DNA of 43,588 nt, from positions 1 to 43,588 of the IMG/VR virus record IMGVR_UViG_3300047548_000671. One strand, written 5' to 3'. The stretch comes from a virus. Shown one piece after another: positions 33,701 through 40,563 of this stretch. A program made the translations under genes and the position numbers. The notes beneath the pieces were generated by a model. It saw only the letters and a program-made list of their open reading frames with translations. It had not been told where the DNA came from and ran no database searches. Each line of letters begins with the position of its first letter. Position 1 is the stretch's first letter.

Positions 33701-35008
33701 AATGTGCTTGATCTAACCAAAGCAAATAACAATATATTCCAGGTTCAGAACATATACAAATCAGGAGAGACTACTGACATATCCTTATTCGAATATGATG
33801 AAAAGAATCCTTACTCACAACAGTTGGTAAATAATCCAACTCTACAAATATATGAAGGAGGATTTAGATATCTACCTATACTACATAATTTAAGTGGTTC
33901 TGCTGCATATCAAAATTATATATTAAACAATCCTGAAAGCATAACTGTAACAGTATCTGCTGAAGGTGGAGGTGCTACTCCTACTGATGATGTATTACAA
34001 TCATCAAACTGGTCTGTTAACTGGTATATAATAGAAACAGAAGTAGAGCCCGGTTGTCCAGGTACTAGTAATTATCTGGCCAGATTTTACGTTTCATATA
34101 ACTTAGGAACCGTACCATATACTGTAACAGTGGGCGTATCAACCTATATGTCAGCAGAAGGCGCTTGCGGAGCTGAATTAAGAACTGCTAATGTAACTAT
34201 ATCCTCTGGTGATTCTGATAACTATAGTGTTCCTATATTTTCTTTATCAGGATATAGCAATACATGTAATGGAACCGGTAATAGTTTTGGATATGGATCA
34301 CTACACTGGCCTTCAGGAATACCTGATTGTACATATTATATAGCTAGCGTATCTACCGCAGGTGGTGGAAGCGGAGGTGGTACAGGTGGTAGTAGTACTG
34401 CAACATACTTTACTAGCAATATAACTAGTTCTCAAGCTTGTCTATATTATATATCTGAATCAAATCAGTTTGTATTCAATGATGTTATATCATATTTTTT
34501 TGATAGGAATGGTATAACATTTGATTCAACTAGTGATTCTGCTTGGACTAGTTCTTTACTACCTACAGCAGTACTTCCATTTACAATAGGAATTGGAGAT
34601 AGGATATCTATATATGATTCTGCATCAAGGCTTGGTTGGAATGAAGGTTCAGAATTTGTAGTAAGAAACTATTCTATAACAGGATCTGGTTTAACAGGAT
34701 CTAGACTATTAGTAGAATTAGATACGCCTGTTAACTTAGCACTTTTGTCATCAGGATCTACTGTACCAACTGAGAGTTTTACAGGAACTCCATGGAGGGC
34801 GTGTAGATATATTGTTTGGAAACATGTACCAGATGAGACTAATGTAATGTTAAGATACAATCCAAAAGATTCAGAATTAATTGAAAATGGACTACTATTC
34901 CCACAGTATATCAATCCAGATGTAAAAGAAAATGCTGGTAATACAGTCAAAGCATTAAGACAACAAAACTTAATCAATCCTGATACAAATACAATAATTT
35001 TCCAATAA
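30767..35008 (+). CDS. Giant tail/baseplate protein with inserted Cys-containing domain
   Basis: This 1413-residue, Ser/Tyr/Asn-rich beta protein is probably the largest baseplate or fibre-attachment component. Residues about 545-585 (LYHNLPYLLKTKGTERGIKA... GIPDDILTVREFGG) resemble the P2 gpI-type tail protein region, in which 'LPxLLKxKGTxxGIxxL' is conserved. A second Gly/Ser-rich section lies at about 770-830. From about 1065 to 1210 there is a domain bounded by Gly-rich linkers (AEGGGATP and AGGGSGGGTGGSS) with several Cys (PGCPG, GACGA, NTCNG, PDCTY), unlike the rest. The C-terminal 200 residues resume the normal composition. No chaperone or enzymatic motif is seen. Confidence 0.8.
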   Translation: MELVNITYAGEGVQNQDLSPLDKQLVNSNFINSQFGAANDYLELYIYDENGNLLDFDYDGSDYYPYITNNPQNDTYSNLTLDPEKDLKNRGFNRGNLNIQYNFYKKLFNSGFGTQYWIKEISTSRTELKLASQVLSTSAIRDGFAQYQSYISSKNYYPVFYLNFGSNQTIIASNVAYTEDDSGGYLLIKLYEPLPDTFDLKTQLWIIDKVAESVSFDVSITVQVEDVQQDNRLRGPNFNIKINNKTGQSTPYYNYSNLLTSPISSSYQKLLSYYEDKSVAINVDYSDFSNFIHFSSAVERVNNFVYKLGLIENYTSQIYNQSLVAGGSGNVTIVSSSIGVAQSAINNIIEKFDTYEYFLYFQSSSWAWPKSNSTQPYTLYSVTSSQASNFLGTVDTIPTPTTQSLLWSASYYDATNKDLLHNSVPQYLLDDSNNQPYVTFLDMIGQHFDNIWLYYKDLSNRYNNTNNPQTGISLDVVGDALRGLGTELYTNSNVSDNLYYSLFGINPDGSLLPPTGSEKITAIGGKYVTSSLSTLPADTIQKEIYKRLYHNLPYLLKTKGTERGIKALISTFGIPDDILTVREFGGTSISTVDGIFDLDSSVSKLTIATGSAGIVTGSLTLSSSLLSPYTSIQYYQNTNRINTTDIEVGFSPADTINNNITSSLGYFNIDQLIGNPLDQYSASYSGLESVKNSYFASYTQRSSIWEYIRLIKFYNNSLFKMIRDFVPARTNLSTGIIVKSHMLERNKYARHEPEVLINQYSQSIDTAFISGSSGGSVSGSTSWSGRIMTISGSVPYSSSQGVERFNGEFSGSNIVVTDGSAFSQNEYSSLPGTASYFTTYSLGALYQNVTTPVRSQIFWDLDYSGNQLQPVNLNIITESINNSQTNNYNTYTNPNSPYAYVQDYNYNLQRSIIPRYSGSYISSRLYNVYTQGDISYGKTATIDKGKYQYAYLIDIYGASQFLPNRSNAQIKYLIDNDQNVLDLTKANNNIFQVQNIYKSGETTDISLFEYDEKNPYSQQLVNNPTLQIYEGGFRYLPILHNLSGSAAYQNYILNNPESITVTVSAEGGGATPTDDVLQSSNWSVNWYIIETEVEPGCPGTSNYLARFYVSYNLGTVPYTVTVGVSTYMSAEGACGAELRTANVTISSGDSDNYSVPIFSLSGYSNTCNGTGNSFGYGSLHWPSGIPDCTYYIASVSTAGGGSGGGTGGSSTATYFTSNITSSQACLYYISESNQFVFNDVISYFFDRNGITFDSTSDSAWTSSLLPTAVLPFTIGIGDRISIYDSASRLGWNEGSEFVVRNYSITGSGLTGSRLLVELDTPVNLALLSSGSTVPTESFTGTPWRACRYIVWKHVPDETNVMLRYNPKDSELIENGLLFPQYINPDVKENAGNTVKALRQQNLINPDTNTIIFQ

Positions 35009-35011
35009 CAC

Positions 35012-35019
35012 ATATTTAT
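35012..35019 (+). promoter_or_regulatory. Candidate late promoter motif ATATTTAT
   Basis: The plus strand reads CACATATTTATTTAAAAGC in the 27-base gap before the ATG at 35036, 16 bases from the motif end. Confidence 0.45.
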
Positions 35020-35035
35020 TTAAAAGCTATCTTAT

Positions 35036-35695
35036 ATGTCATATTTAAGTAACACATCAGTAGTAGTAGATGCTATCCTCACCAAAAAAGGAAGAGAGTT
35101 GTTAGCACGAAATGATGGATCATTTAGAATCACTCAGTTCTCTCTAGCTGATGACGAAGTAGATTATACTTTGTACAATCCTAACCATCCATCTGGATCT
35201 GCATTTTATGGTGAAGCTATTGAAGCTATGCCTATTATCCAAGCATATCCTAATGATATGGAGATAATGAAATATAAGTTGATAACTCTTCCAAGAGGTA
35301 CAGCTAAAATACCCGTCCTTGATTTGGGATATAGTACAATCAGAATTCGTCAAGGTGCTTCTTTGGCTATTACTCCTCAGACGCTTAACTATCTTGGTGC
35401 TACTTCTACATTTGAGCAATCAGGATATGTAGCTACTATAGGTGATGTAAGAACCATGAGTTCATTCAACGGTGTTGGTATCAATACACCAGAAGCAACA
35501 GCTCTTAATTCTACAACTACTATAGGTACTAATGTAAGTAAGACTGTCGTAGGAACCACAATCAATATAACAGCAACTACAGTCAATACACTATTTGGGT
35601 CAAATACTGCACTATACACTACATTGGTAGTAGTTGGTCGTGATTCTGGTGCTAGGATTAGTATACCTGTAACAATTATAAAAGTAAACTCGTAA
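35036..35695 (+). CDS. Conserved T4-like tail structural protein, unknown role
   Basis: This 219-residue protein has a conserved-looking N-terminus, VVVDAILTKKGRELLARNDG (9-28), then FRITQFSLADDEVDYTLYNP (30-49). This start is shared by a family I recall in marine T4-like phages. The C-terminal half is Thr/Asn/Val-rich beta structure, like a fibre or decoration domain (ITATTVNTLFGSNT). No enzyme motif is seen. It lies 27 bases after the giant tail gene and 11 before two paralogous-looking proteins. Confidence 0.8.
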   Translation: MSYLSNTSVVVDAILTKKGRELLARNDGSFRITQFSLADDEVDYTLYNPNHPSGSAFYGEAIEAMPIIQAYPNDMEIMKYKLITLPRGTAKIPVLDLGYSTIRIRQGASLAITPQTLNYLGATSTFEQSGYVATIGDVRTMSSFNGVGINTPEATALNSTTTIGTNVSKTVVGTTINITATTVNTLFGSNTALYTTLVVVGRDSGARISIPVTIIKVNS

Positions 35696-35706
35696 TAAAC
35701 TAAAAT

Positions 35707-36738
35707 ATGTCATTTACAAGATTAGATCCGACAGACTTCGTAGTATCAGCTGATTCTATAACAGCTCCTGCATGGAGTAATAATGTCACTACATTAACAA
35801 CATTTTTTACTCCTACAACCGGGACTAGTAGCTATTACATACCTGTTTATGATGGAGCTTTAACTTCTCCATCTGCGTCTATACAATTTGCAGTAGCCTA
35901 TGGTCATGCATTAGGATCAGGATCTTTGCCATTAAATAGTCTAGTGCCAGGAATTAGTCCTACTAGGATTAACTTTGGTCAATATAGGAATTTAATTTAT
36001 GGAGATGCAGAAACGCCAATTAACTTTGGAGGTTCTACGACTGCTTCTCTAAGCATAGCTGTTATTCAAGTCGATAGGAATAGGTATAAAGAAGCTTTAT
36101 TCCCTGGTACATTTAATCTAAAAGTATCTAATGGTGGTACTACGATTAACCTGACTGATAATTCTAAAGATATAACTACTGTTACTTATGTAGATGGTGG
36201 TAGACTATTTGATATAGTTTCAGGATCTAATGGAACTGCAGTAAATTCACCTATTCCAACAGGAGCCTCTGCAAAAGGATATACTTCTGCTGGTAGCTAT
36301 GGATTCTTTTTACCTGATATGGGTCTAATAGTATTAAACCCTGCTGCATTAGCTTTACTTTCAGGAGCTGGTGGTATTGGACTAACTACTTTTAGTCTAC
36401 TAAATACTCAAGCTGCAGGTGATGCTAATAACAGATTGATATACACTATCATAAATGCAGGAGCTAGTTTTCAGTTAAACTCTCAAGAGACTATCTCATC
36501 TGACTACGTATTTGTTAGGGTTAAAAACGGAGACTATAACTACACAACTAATCCTTCATTCATAACAGGATCAGGTGAGTTAATATATTCTAACTTTATC
36601 AATAGTCCTCAAACATATCCAACATCAGTAGGACTATACAATGATAATAATGAATTATTAGCTGTAGCTAAAATGTCAAAAGCATTGGTAAAAGATTTTA
36701 CTAAAGAAGCTTTAATCAGGGTGAAGTTAGATTGGTAG
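35707..36738 (+). CDS. Tail structural protein with shared 'VGLYNDNNELLAVAKMSK' C-terminal domain
   Basis: This 343-residue protein is beta-rich in its N-terminal and middle portions (TTGTSSYYIPVYDGAL, LNSLVPGISPTRINFGQYRN). The C-terminal domain (about 265-343) has VFVRVKNGDYNYTTNPSF, then SVGLYNDNNELLAVAKMSKA and a final RVKLDW. The next gene ends with the same scheme, so the two are paralogues or share an assembly domain. An outer-baseplate or tail-fibre connector role is possible by position. Confidence 0.8.
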   Translation: MSFTRLDPTDFVVSADSITAPAWSNNVTTLTTFFTPTTGTSSYYIPVYDGALTSPSASIQFAVAYGHALGSGSLPLNSLVPGISPTRINFGQYRNLIYGDAETPINFGGSTTASLSIAVIQVDRNRYKEALFPGTFNLKVSNGGTTINLTDNSKDITTVTYVDGGRLFDIVSGSNGTAVNSPIPTGASAKGYTSAGSYGFFLPDMGLIVLNPAALALLSGAGGIGLTTFSLLNTQAAGDANNRLIYTIINAGASFQLNSQETISSDYVFVRVKNGDYNYTTNPSFITGSGELIYSNFINSPQTYPTSVGLYNDNNELLAVAKMSKALVKDFTKEALIRVKLDW

Positions 36739-36761
36739 TAAAATACTACAATAATTTATAA

Positions 36762-37571
36762 ATGGGATTAGCAAAAAAAACTCTTGACAGATCTGATATT
36801 TCTACCTATCCAATAAAGGTAAAATACTCTGGGTCTTTTGCAAGCGCGTCTGCGACAAGTTATGGTATTACATTTAATACCGGTATAAATACTTCTTATC
36901 AGGCAAATGGCGCTCAATATCTCAATTATAAACTAGCCCAACAATTATACTATAACTATTATCTTACAGGATCTTTAGCCACATCAGCAAGTGGTTGGGA
37001 TCCTGTATGGCAATCTACTGCAGCGTCAGGATCTTTGGACGATGACTACAGATATTTTCCTAATGCAGCGTCTTCTCAAATAAGACTGTTTGCAATACCA
37101 AGAACCATATTTGGAGAGAACATAAGTAGGAATAGTCTAAACATTACAGCAGGATCATATAACCTTATAGATGATGGTAATGGAAATGTAAGAGACGCTA
37201 ATAGTAGCTTTGTCCATGTTGGAAACGTATTCTATTCTCAAGGCATAATAGTAATAACAAACCCAAGCTATCAAGGAACTTTTTCAGGTTACACTATAAG
37301 ATTAAAAGGTGAAACTACTATATATCAAAACGAAGTACGGTGTAAAGTTAGTGAGAATGATTTTAACTACTCGCAGAATCCTAGTATTACCAAATTAGGA
37401 ACTACAGGATCTTATATAGATGCAGTAACAGGATCTGACTATCATCCTTATGCTACTACTGTTGGATTATATAATGATGCTGATGAGTTATTAGTCGTAG
37501 GAAAATTATCAAGAGCATATCCGATCCCTCCAAACACAGATATATCGTTCAATATTAGATGGGACAGTTAA
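36762..37571 (+). CDS. Tail structural protein, paralogue of the preceding gene in its C-terminal domain
   Basis: This 269-residue protein has a Tyr/Asn/Ala-rich N-terminus (YLNYKLAQQLYYNYYLTGSL). Its C-terminal domain (about 185-269) parallels the previous gene: VRCKVSENDFNYSQNPSI, TVGLYNDADELLVVGKLSRA and a final NIRWDS. It starts after a 23-base gap. The shared domain probably mediates attachment to the same partner. Divergence outside it points to different exposed surfaces. Confidence 0.8.
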   Translation: MGLAKKTLDRSDISTYPIKVKYSGSFASASATSYGITFNTGINTSYQANGAQYLNYKLAQQLYYNYYLTGSLATSASGWDPVWQSTAASGSLDDDYRYFPNAASSQIRLFAIPRTIFGENISRNSLNITAGSYNLIDDGNGNVRDANSSFVHVGNVFYSQGIIVITNPSYQGTFSGYTIRLKGETTIYQNEVRCKVSENDFNYSQNPSITKLGTTGSYIDAVTGSDYHPYATTVGLYNDADELLVVGKLSRAYPIPPNTDISFNIRWDS

Positions 37572-37582
37572 AAAAATAAAGT

Positions 37583-38038
37583 ATGAATAAATGGTTGTAT
37601 TTCGATACTCTAGGAACTACTAGAGAGTTTAATTCAATAGAAGACTTTCCTGAAGGTGCAATTGGATTTATATATAAGATTGTGAATCTTGTCAATGGCA
37701 AATTCTATATAGGTAGAAAGGTCTTGTATAATAATAACAATAAAGCATTAACCAAGAAAGAGATAGCGGAATGGAACAAACCTGGGCGCGTCCCACGCAA
37801 GAAAAAGGTGGTTAAAGAATCTGATTGGTTGTCATATCATGGAAGTAATAAACTTATCAATCAAGAAAGGAAAGAACATACGGACGATATCTTTAGTAGA
37901 GAGATCTTAAGAGTATGCTATACTAAAAAGCAGTTGACTTATTGGGAAGTGTACTATCAAATGCACTATGACGTTTTAAGGGTAGATTCATACAATGATA
38001 ATATCCAAGGTAGGTTCTATCGAAAGGATGTAGAATAA
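37583..38038 (+). CDS. GIY-YIG-like nuclease domain protein at the end of the tail operon
   Basis: This is a 151-residue protein. GFIYKIVNLVNGKFYIGRKV (about 28-47) fits the GIY-YIG core (IYK and YIGRK). A basic middle (KKKVVKESDWLSYHGSN) and a YWEVYYQMHYDVL helix follow, in which the Glu could be the metal ligand. It is the last plus-strand gene, with no separate promoter and a composition like its neighbours. I recall similar proteins conserved at this place in T4-like marine phages, so it may be a resident nuclease rather than a mobile homing enzyme. Confidence 0.78.
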   Translation: MNKWLYFDTLGTTREFNSIEDFPEGAIGFIYKIVNLVNGKFYIGRKVLYNNNNKALTKKEIAEWNKPGRVPRKKKVVKESDWLSYHGSNKLINQERKEHTDDIFSREILRVCYTKKQLTYWEVYYQMHYDVLRVDSYNDNIQGRFYRKDVE

Positions 38039-38065
38039 AAAAAGCCCTGGCACTTGCCGAGGGCT
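38037..38065 (-). terminator. Rho-independent terminator for the minus-strand block
   Basis: On the minus strand a stem AGCCCT/AGGGCT with an inner GGC/GCC stem (38043-38065) is followed by seven T residues (38037-38043). The plus strand has no T-run after the hairpin, so it acts mainly on transcripts coming from 38671. The plus-strand gene stops at 38038, right at the T-tract. Confidence 0.8.
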
Positions 38066-38092
38066 AATCATGGGCATGCAAGGGATATTTTA

Positions 38093-38671
38093 TTAGGACT
38101 TAGCCCAATTTATTAAGCTTGGTTGTACTTGGAAGTTCTTACCTCCTACCCTAAGGTAACCATCATTATTTAGAATATCGTCTTTGGTAAACATAGCTAG
38201 AGTACCTCCAGTATTAGGATGCCCCACTCTTATTACTTCTTCACCAGCATCATTTGTTCCAGTATCTACCACTAGTCTAGCCTTATTTCCTTGTTGATCT
38301 ACAGTATTCCAGTCAAAGGATTGAAATTGGCCTCCAGCTTCTTCAAGGTTATCATAGTCACTGAATACTTGATCATACATATCAATACCTGTCATAAGGA
38401 AGTTCTTGATATCTTCATCGTCAAATCCGTCTTGTCTAAGCGCATCGATAGCACTTTTCAATTGCTGACCTGCAAGACCCCAAGCTCTACCATAAGTTTC
38501 ATTTTCGTCATCTTCATCTGATACTAATGAAGGAAATGGATTTGGGCTATCATCGGTATACATTGACGCCTCAGCTTCTTCCATAGGTTTAATATCTCTG
38601 TATCCACCAATAGATTCGTTAAGTAAAGGATTGTTCCTGATGAACTTGTTTAAATTAAAATTATCTGCCAT
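38093..38671 (-). CDS. Acidic phage protein with 'FNLNKFIRNNPLLNES' N-terminus, unknown
   Basis: This is a 192-residue acidic protein. The N-terminal 21 residues (NFNLNKFIRNNPLLNESIGG) resemble the short capsid-targeting-like start found in marine T4-like phages and end in LNE|S. A helical middle, LAGQQLKSAIDALRQDGFDD (about 70-89), follows. The C-terminal beta part (RLVVDTGTNDAGEEVIRVGH) is introduced by an LEE|AGG sequence at about 111-116. A GATATTTAT motif precedes it, so it may be expressed late although it lies among accessory genes. Its function is unknown. Confidence 0.82.
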   Translation of the reverse strand: MADNFNLNKFIRNNPLLNESIGGYRDIKPMEEAEASMYTDDSPNPFPSLVSDEDDENETYGRAWGLAGQQLKSAIDALRQDGFDDEDIKNFLMTGIDMYDQVFSDYDNLEEAGGQFQSFDWNTVDQQGNKARLVVDTGTNDAGEEVIRVGHPNTGGTLAMFTKDDILNNDGYLRVGGKNFQVQPSLINWAKS

Positions 38672-38689
38672 TTTAAACTATTTTTATTA

Positions 38690-38698
38690 ATAAATATC
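38690..38698 (-). promoter_or_regulatory. Candidate late promoter motif GATATTTAT
   Basis: The sense strand reads ACGATATTTATTAATAAAAA, 18 bases before the ATG at 38671, and lies in the gap after the small membrane protein. Confidence 0.48.
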
Positions 38699-38701
38699 GT
38701 A

Positions 38702-38986
38702 TTACTTTGTAAATATGTTCTTTATCGTATACCAAATAGTAACTAGAGGAGACACTACTATTAGCGTAATTAAGTAGCTTATAAGCGCAATAAAAAACAG
38801 TAGCACTAATACTGTAACGCATATACCTACTATAGAGAGGCCTATACTCAAACTCAAAGGAAGTACTATGAGTCCTATAACAGCTAGACAAGCCATAAGG
38901 ATCCAAACGTTGATCAAAATCCACTTGATCTTCCAGATAATGAAAGCCATAATAAGACAGCCTAGTATAAACAATAGGTAATACAT
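38702..38986 (-). CDS. Polytopic small membrane protein (holin-like candidate)
   Basis: This 94-residue protein consists of three or four hydrophobic segments (YYLLFILGCLIMAFIIW; VWILMACLAVIGLIVLPLSL; IGLSIVGICVTVLVLLFFIA; a fourth near residues 70-85). Such a small, multi-pass protein could be a holin that permeabilises the inner membrane. No endolysin is nearby, so the assignment stays open. I preferred it to an overlapping GTG-start frame at 38673-38924, which is not hydrophobic. A TAnnTTTG-like TAAATTTG (39023-39030, minus) lies upstream. Confidence 0.72.
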   Translation of the reverse strand: MYYLLFILGCLIMAFIIWKIKWILINVWILMACLAVIGLIVLPLSLSIGLSIVGICVTVLVLLFFIALISYLITLIVVSPLVTIWYTIKNIFTK

Positions 38987-39027
38987 ACGTACAATTTAAG
39001 GAGGGTGCTAAAAATATATTTACAAAT

Positions 39028-39168
39028 TTATCTCTCTACTACATATCCCATTCTCTCTAGTAAACTAACGACCATAGCATAGATTTGATTATAGTCATTC
39101 TTTTGAAAGTTATGGCCTAACCAATATTCAATATGGCTAATGATCTCGTCTTCAGATATTTTCTTCAT
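39028..39168 (-). CDS. Small acidic helical protein, unknown
   Basis: This is a 46-codon ORF (MKKISEDEIISHIEYWLGHN... to ...GYVVER). It overlaps the upstream GIY-YIG-type gene by 17 bases and starts with a plain ATG. Codon use and helical content look normal (Ile/Glu/Tyr-rich). No family is recognised. Confidence 0.6.
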   Translation of the reverse strand: MKKISEDEIISHIEYWLGHNFQKNDYNQIYAMVVSLLERMGYVVER

Positions 39169-39664
39169 TCGTAAAGTGTTTTGGCGTGACAGTTAATTTT
39201 TCTCCTAGCTCCTTTATTATACCTATCGCAATATTGGATTCTATTTCAAAACCTTCACGTTTAGGATTTATCCTATGGCCTAACCCCTCTAAATGTTGAT
39301 GAACCGCCTGTTCTAAGATTCGGCTATTAATGCACTTGTATTTAAAAACAGGGAACCAAGGGGTTATTACGCCAGTGGCAGAGTTAATCTCTCTAACCCT
39401 TTGAGTCACACTAGTGGTAGTCATACCAATCTTACAGATCCCAGGAATGGTCTTGTTAACCAAGACGTAGACCCACTCAGGTTTTTTGACGCTAAGTGTT
39501 GGGTCTAGTATACCTTCGCCATAGTAGGTAACGTCTTCCCAGCCCTCAAACCCAGGATCTGTTGATGGAGTCAAGGTAAATGCAACTGCCTTTCTACACC
39601 TATAAGGATCTCCTTCTTCTAGCTTGATATAGTAGTGTGCTTCCTCTAGAGTGATTCTTTTCAT
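39152..39664 (-). CDS. T5orf172/MUG113-type GIY-YIG domain protein
   Basis: This is a 170-residue protein. The core PEWVYVLVNKTIPGICKIGM (about 61-80), followed by TTTSVTQRVREINSATGV and the ILEQAVHQHLEGLGHRINPK helix, matches the T5orf172/MUG113 branch of the GIY-YIG superfamily. In that branch VYVL...KIGMT replaces GIY-YIG. Catalysis would use the Tyr, the Arg in QRVRE and the Glu in ILEQAVH. Members may be DNA nucleases, but their biological role is poorly known. It overlaps its upstream neighbour by 4 bases and its downstream one by 17. Confidence 0.85.
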   Translation of the reverse strand: MKRITLEEAHYYIKLEEGDPYRCRKAVAFTLTPSTDPGFEGWEDVTYYGEGILDPTLSVKKPEWVYVLVNKTIPGICKIGMTTTSVTQRVREINSATGVITPWFPVFKYKCINSRILEQAVHQHLEGLGHRINPKREGFEIESNIAIGIIKELGEKLTVTPKHFTNEENI

Positions 39665-39882
39665 AGATCCAGGTATGAATAAATAAGGTCAGTACCATTC
39701 TCTACCACGAACGCAACTGGTGTACCTTCTTCTAGCTTTTCCTTTACAACCTTATCTACATATGCCGTAGGATATTTAATCGAACCACGCGATTCTGGTA
39801 ATGCCTGGTGGTAGTAGAAGGTTAGGTTAGAACCTCCTGGGAGATTGGACAACGGGTTTTTGGTGAATTGTTGAGTTTTCAT
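39661..39882 (-). CDS. Small protein, unknown
   Basis: This is a 73-residue protein: MKTQQFTKNPLSNLPGGSNL, then TFYYHQALPESRG, YPTAYVDKVVKEKLEEG and a C-terminal FVVENGTDLIYSYLDL. It is soluble with no catalytic pattern. The sense upstream sequence contains ATAAATAT, the T4-like orientation of the motif (opposite to the other sites), 5 bases before the ATG. It overlaps the next gene by 4 bases. Confidence 0.7.
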   Translation of the reverse strand: MKTQQFTKNPLSNLPGGSNLTFYYHQALPESRGSIKYPTAYVDKVVKEKLEEGTPVAFVVENGTDLIYSYLDL

Positions 39883-39955
39883 GTTTTTATATTTATAGTT
39901 TAAAGTTGATTAAAATTTTTCCCGGGCTCTTGATTTAGTTTTCTTGTTTTATGGG

Positions 39956-40162
39956 CTAATTACTAGGTTGGGAATCATTAGCCTCTTTCTCAAGTCTCTC
40001 TATGTATACTGTCTTTATGAAAGCGGAGACTATCCACATCATACATACTAGAGGCCAACGGTAGTCTAGCCCTTCTTCATAACAGACTTTGATACCTACC
40101 CCGGCTGACAGGAAAGCTAGGGCCATAAAAAATTTTTCTAAAAGGATGATAGTTTTGGTCAT
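39956..40162 (-). CDS. Small two-pass membrane protein, unknown
   Basis: This is a 68-residue protein with two hydrophobic segments (LEKFFMALAFLSAGVGIKV, about 8-26, and WPLVCMMWIVSAFIKTVYI, about 36-54) and a charged tail. It is preceded by an A/T-rich leader (AAACCAAAATAAATATG). A holin or superinfection-exclusion role would be a guess. The gap before the next gene (39883-39955) shows nothing but AT-rich sequence. Confidence 0.68.
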   Translation of the reverse strand: MTKTIILLEKFFMALAFLSAGVGIKVCYEEGLDYRWPLVCMMWIVSAFIKTVYIERLEKEANDSQPSN

Positions 40163-40192
40163 ATTTATTTTGGTTTATTAAATTTCGTTACC

Positions 40193-40387
40193 TCAACTTA
40201 GTCCATACATTAGGTCGTAGTGCGCATACCCTGATGCACTAAACAAGTCGGTCCCTTCTTCTAGCATTATGTTAACCAATGCTATGTATTCTTCGATTAG
40301 ACCTTCTTTATTAAGCTCTGATATCTCTTTCAATACTTGATCAAACTCTTCTGGGGTCAATGTTTTGGATAAAGCTAGGATGTCCAT
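40193..40387 (-). CDS. Small acidic helical protein, unknown
   Basis: This 64-residue acidic protein (MDILALSKTLTPEEFDQVLK... to ...HYDLMYGLS) has two predicted helices, and its LTPEEFDQVLKEISEL segment looks like a helix-hairpin. No family is recognised. It is the first gene after a 176-base intergenic region that holds a repeat array. Confidence 0.68.
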   Translation of the reverse strand: MDILALSKTLTPEEFDQVLKEISELNKEGLIEEYIALVNIMLEEGTDLFSASGYAHYDLMYGLS

Positions 40388-40438
40388 ATTATTTACGTAT
40401 ATATTTTATTGGGTAGAATCAAAAATTCCCTGGTGTGT

Positions 40439-40545
40439 GGGAAAGGCTAAGCCTTATCCCAGATACTAGCAAGTTGCTATCTACCATAACTAGGTCTTTA
40501 CCAGGTTGCTAATGGATAAAAGCAAGGCACTAGCATGTTGCTAGT
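40439..40545. repeat. Hairpin plus three CANGTTGCTA repeats at 32-base spacing
   Basis: In the 40388-40563 gap, the heptamer GTTGCTA (with CAN before it) occurs at 40473, 40505 and 40537, exactly 32 bases apart. Copies one and three are inside inverted repeats (TAGCA-AGT-TGCTA and ACTAGCA-TGT-TGCTAGT). Copy two is degenerate. A further hairpin, GGGAAAGGCT...AGCCTTATCCC, lies at 40439-40460 and could end the upstream minus-strand transcript. The function may be operator, iteron-like or RNA structural. Confidence 0.6.
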
Positions 40546-40563
40546 ACCCCGCGTTATCGTTGC

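Noticed and set aside
38043-38065. Bidirectional terminator between the convergent blocks
   Set aside because: A T-tract follows the hairpin only on the minus strand. The plus-strand side continues AATCATGGG, so I call it for the minus strand only.
38673-38924. 83-codon minus-strand frame overlapping the small membrane protein
   Set aside because: It has a GTG start and Tyr/Ser-rich content without structure, while the other frame gives a regular multi-pass membrane protein from an ATG.
39883-39897. T4-type late box TATAAATA before the 39882 gene
   Set aside because: It is a single site in the orientation opposite to the other motif copies, in a very AT-rich leader. It is not enough to call a promoter.
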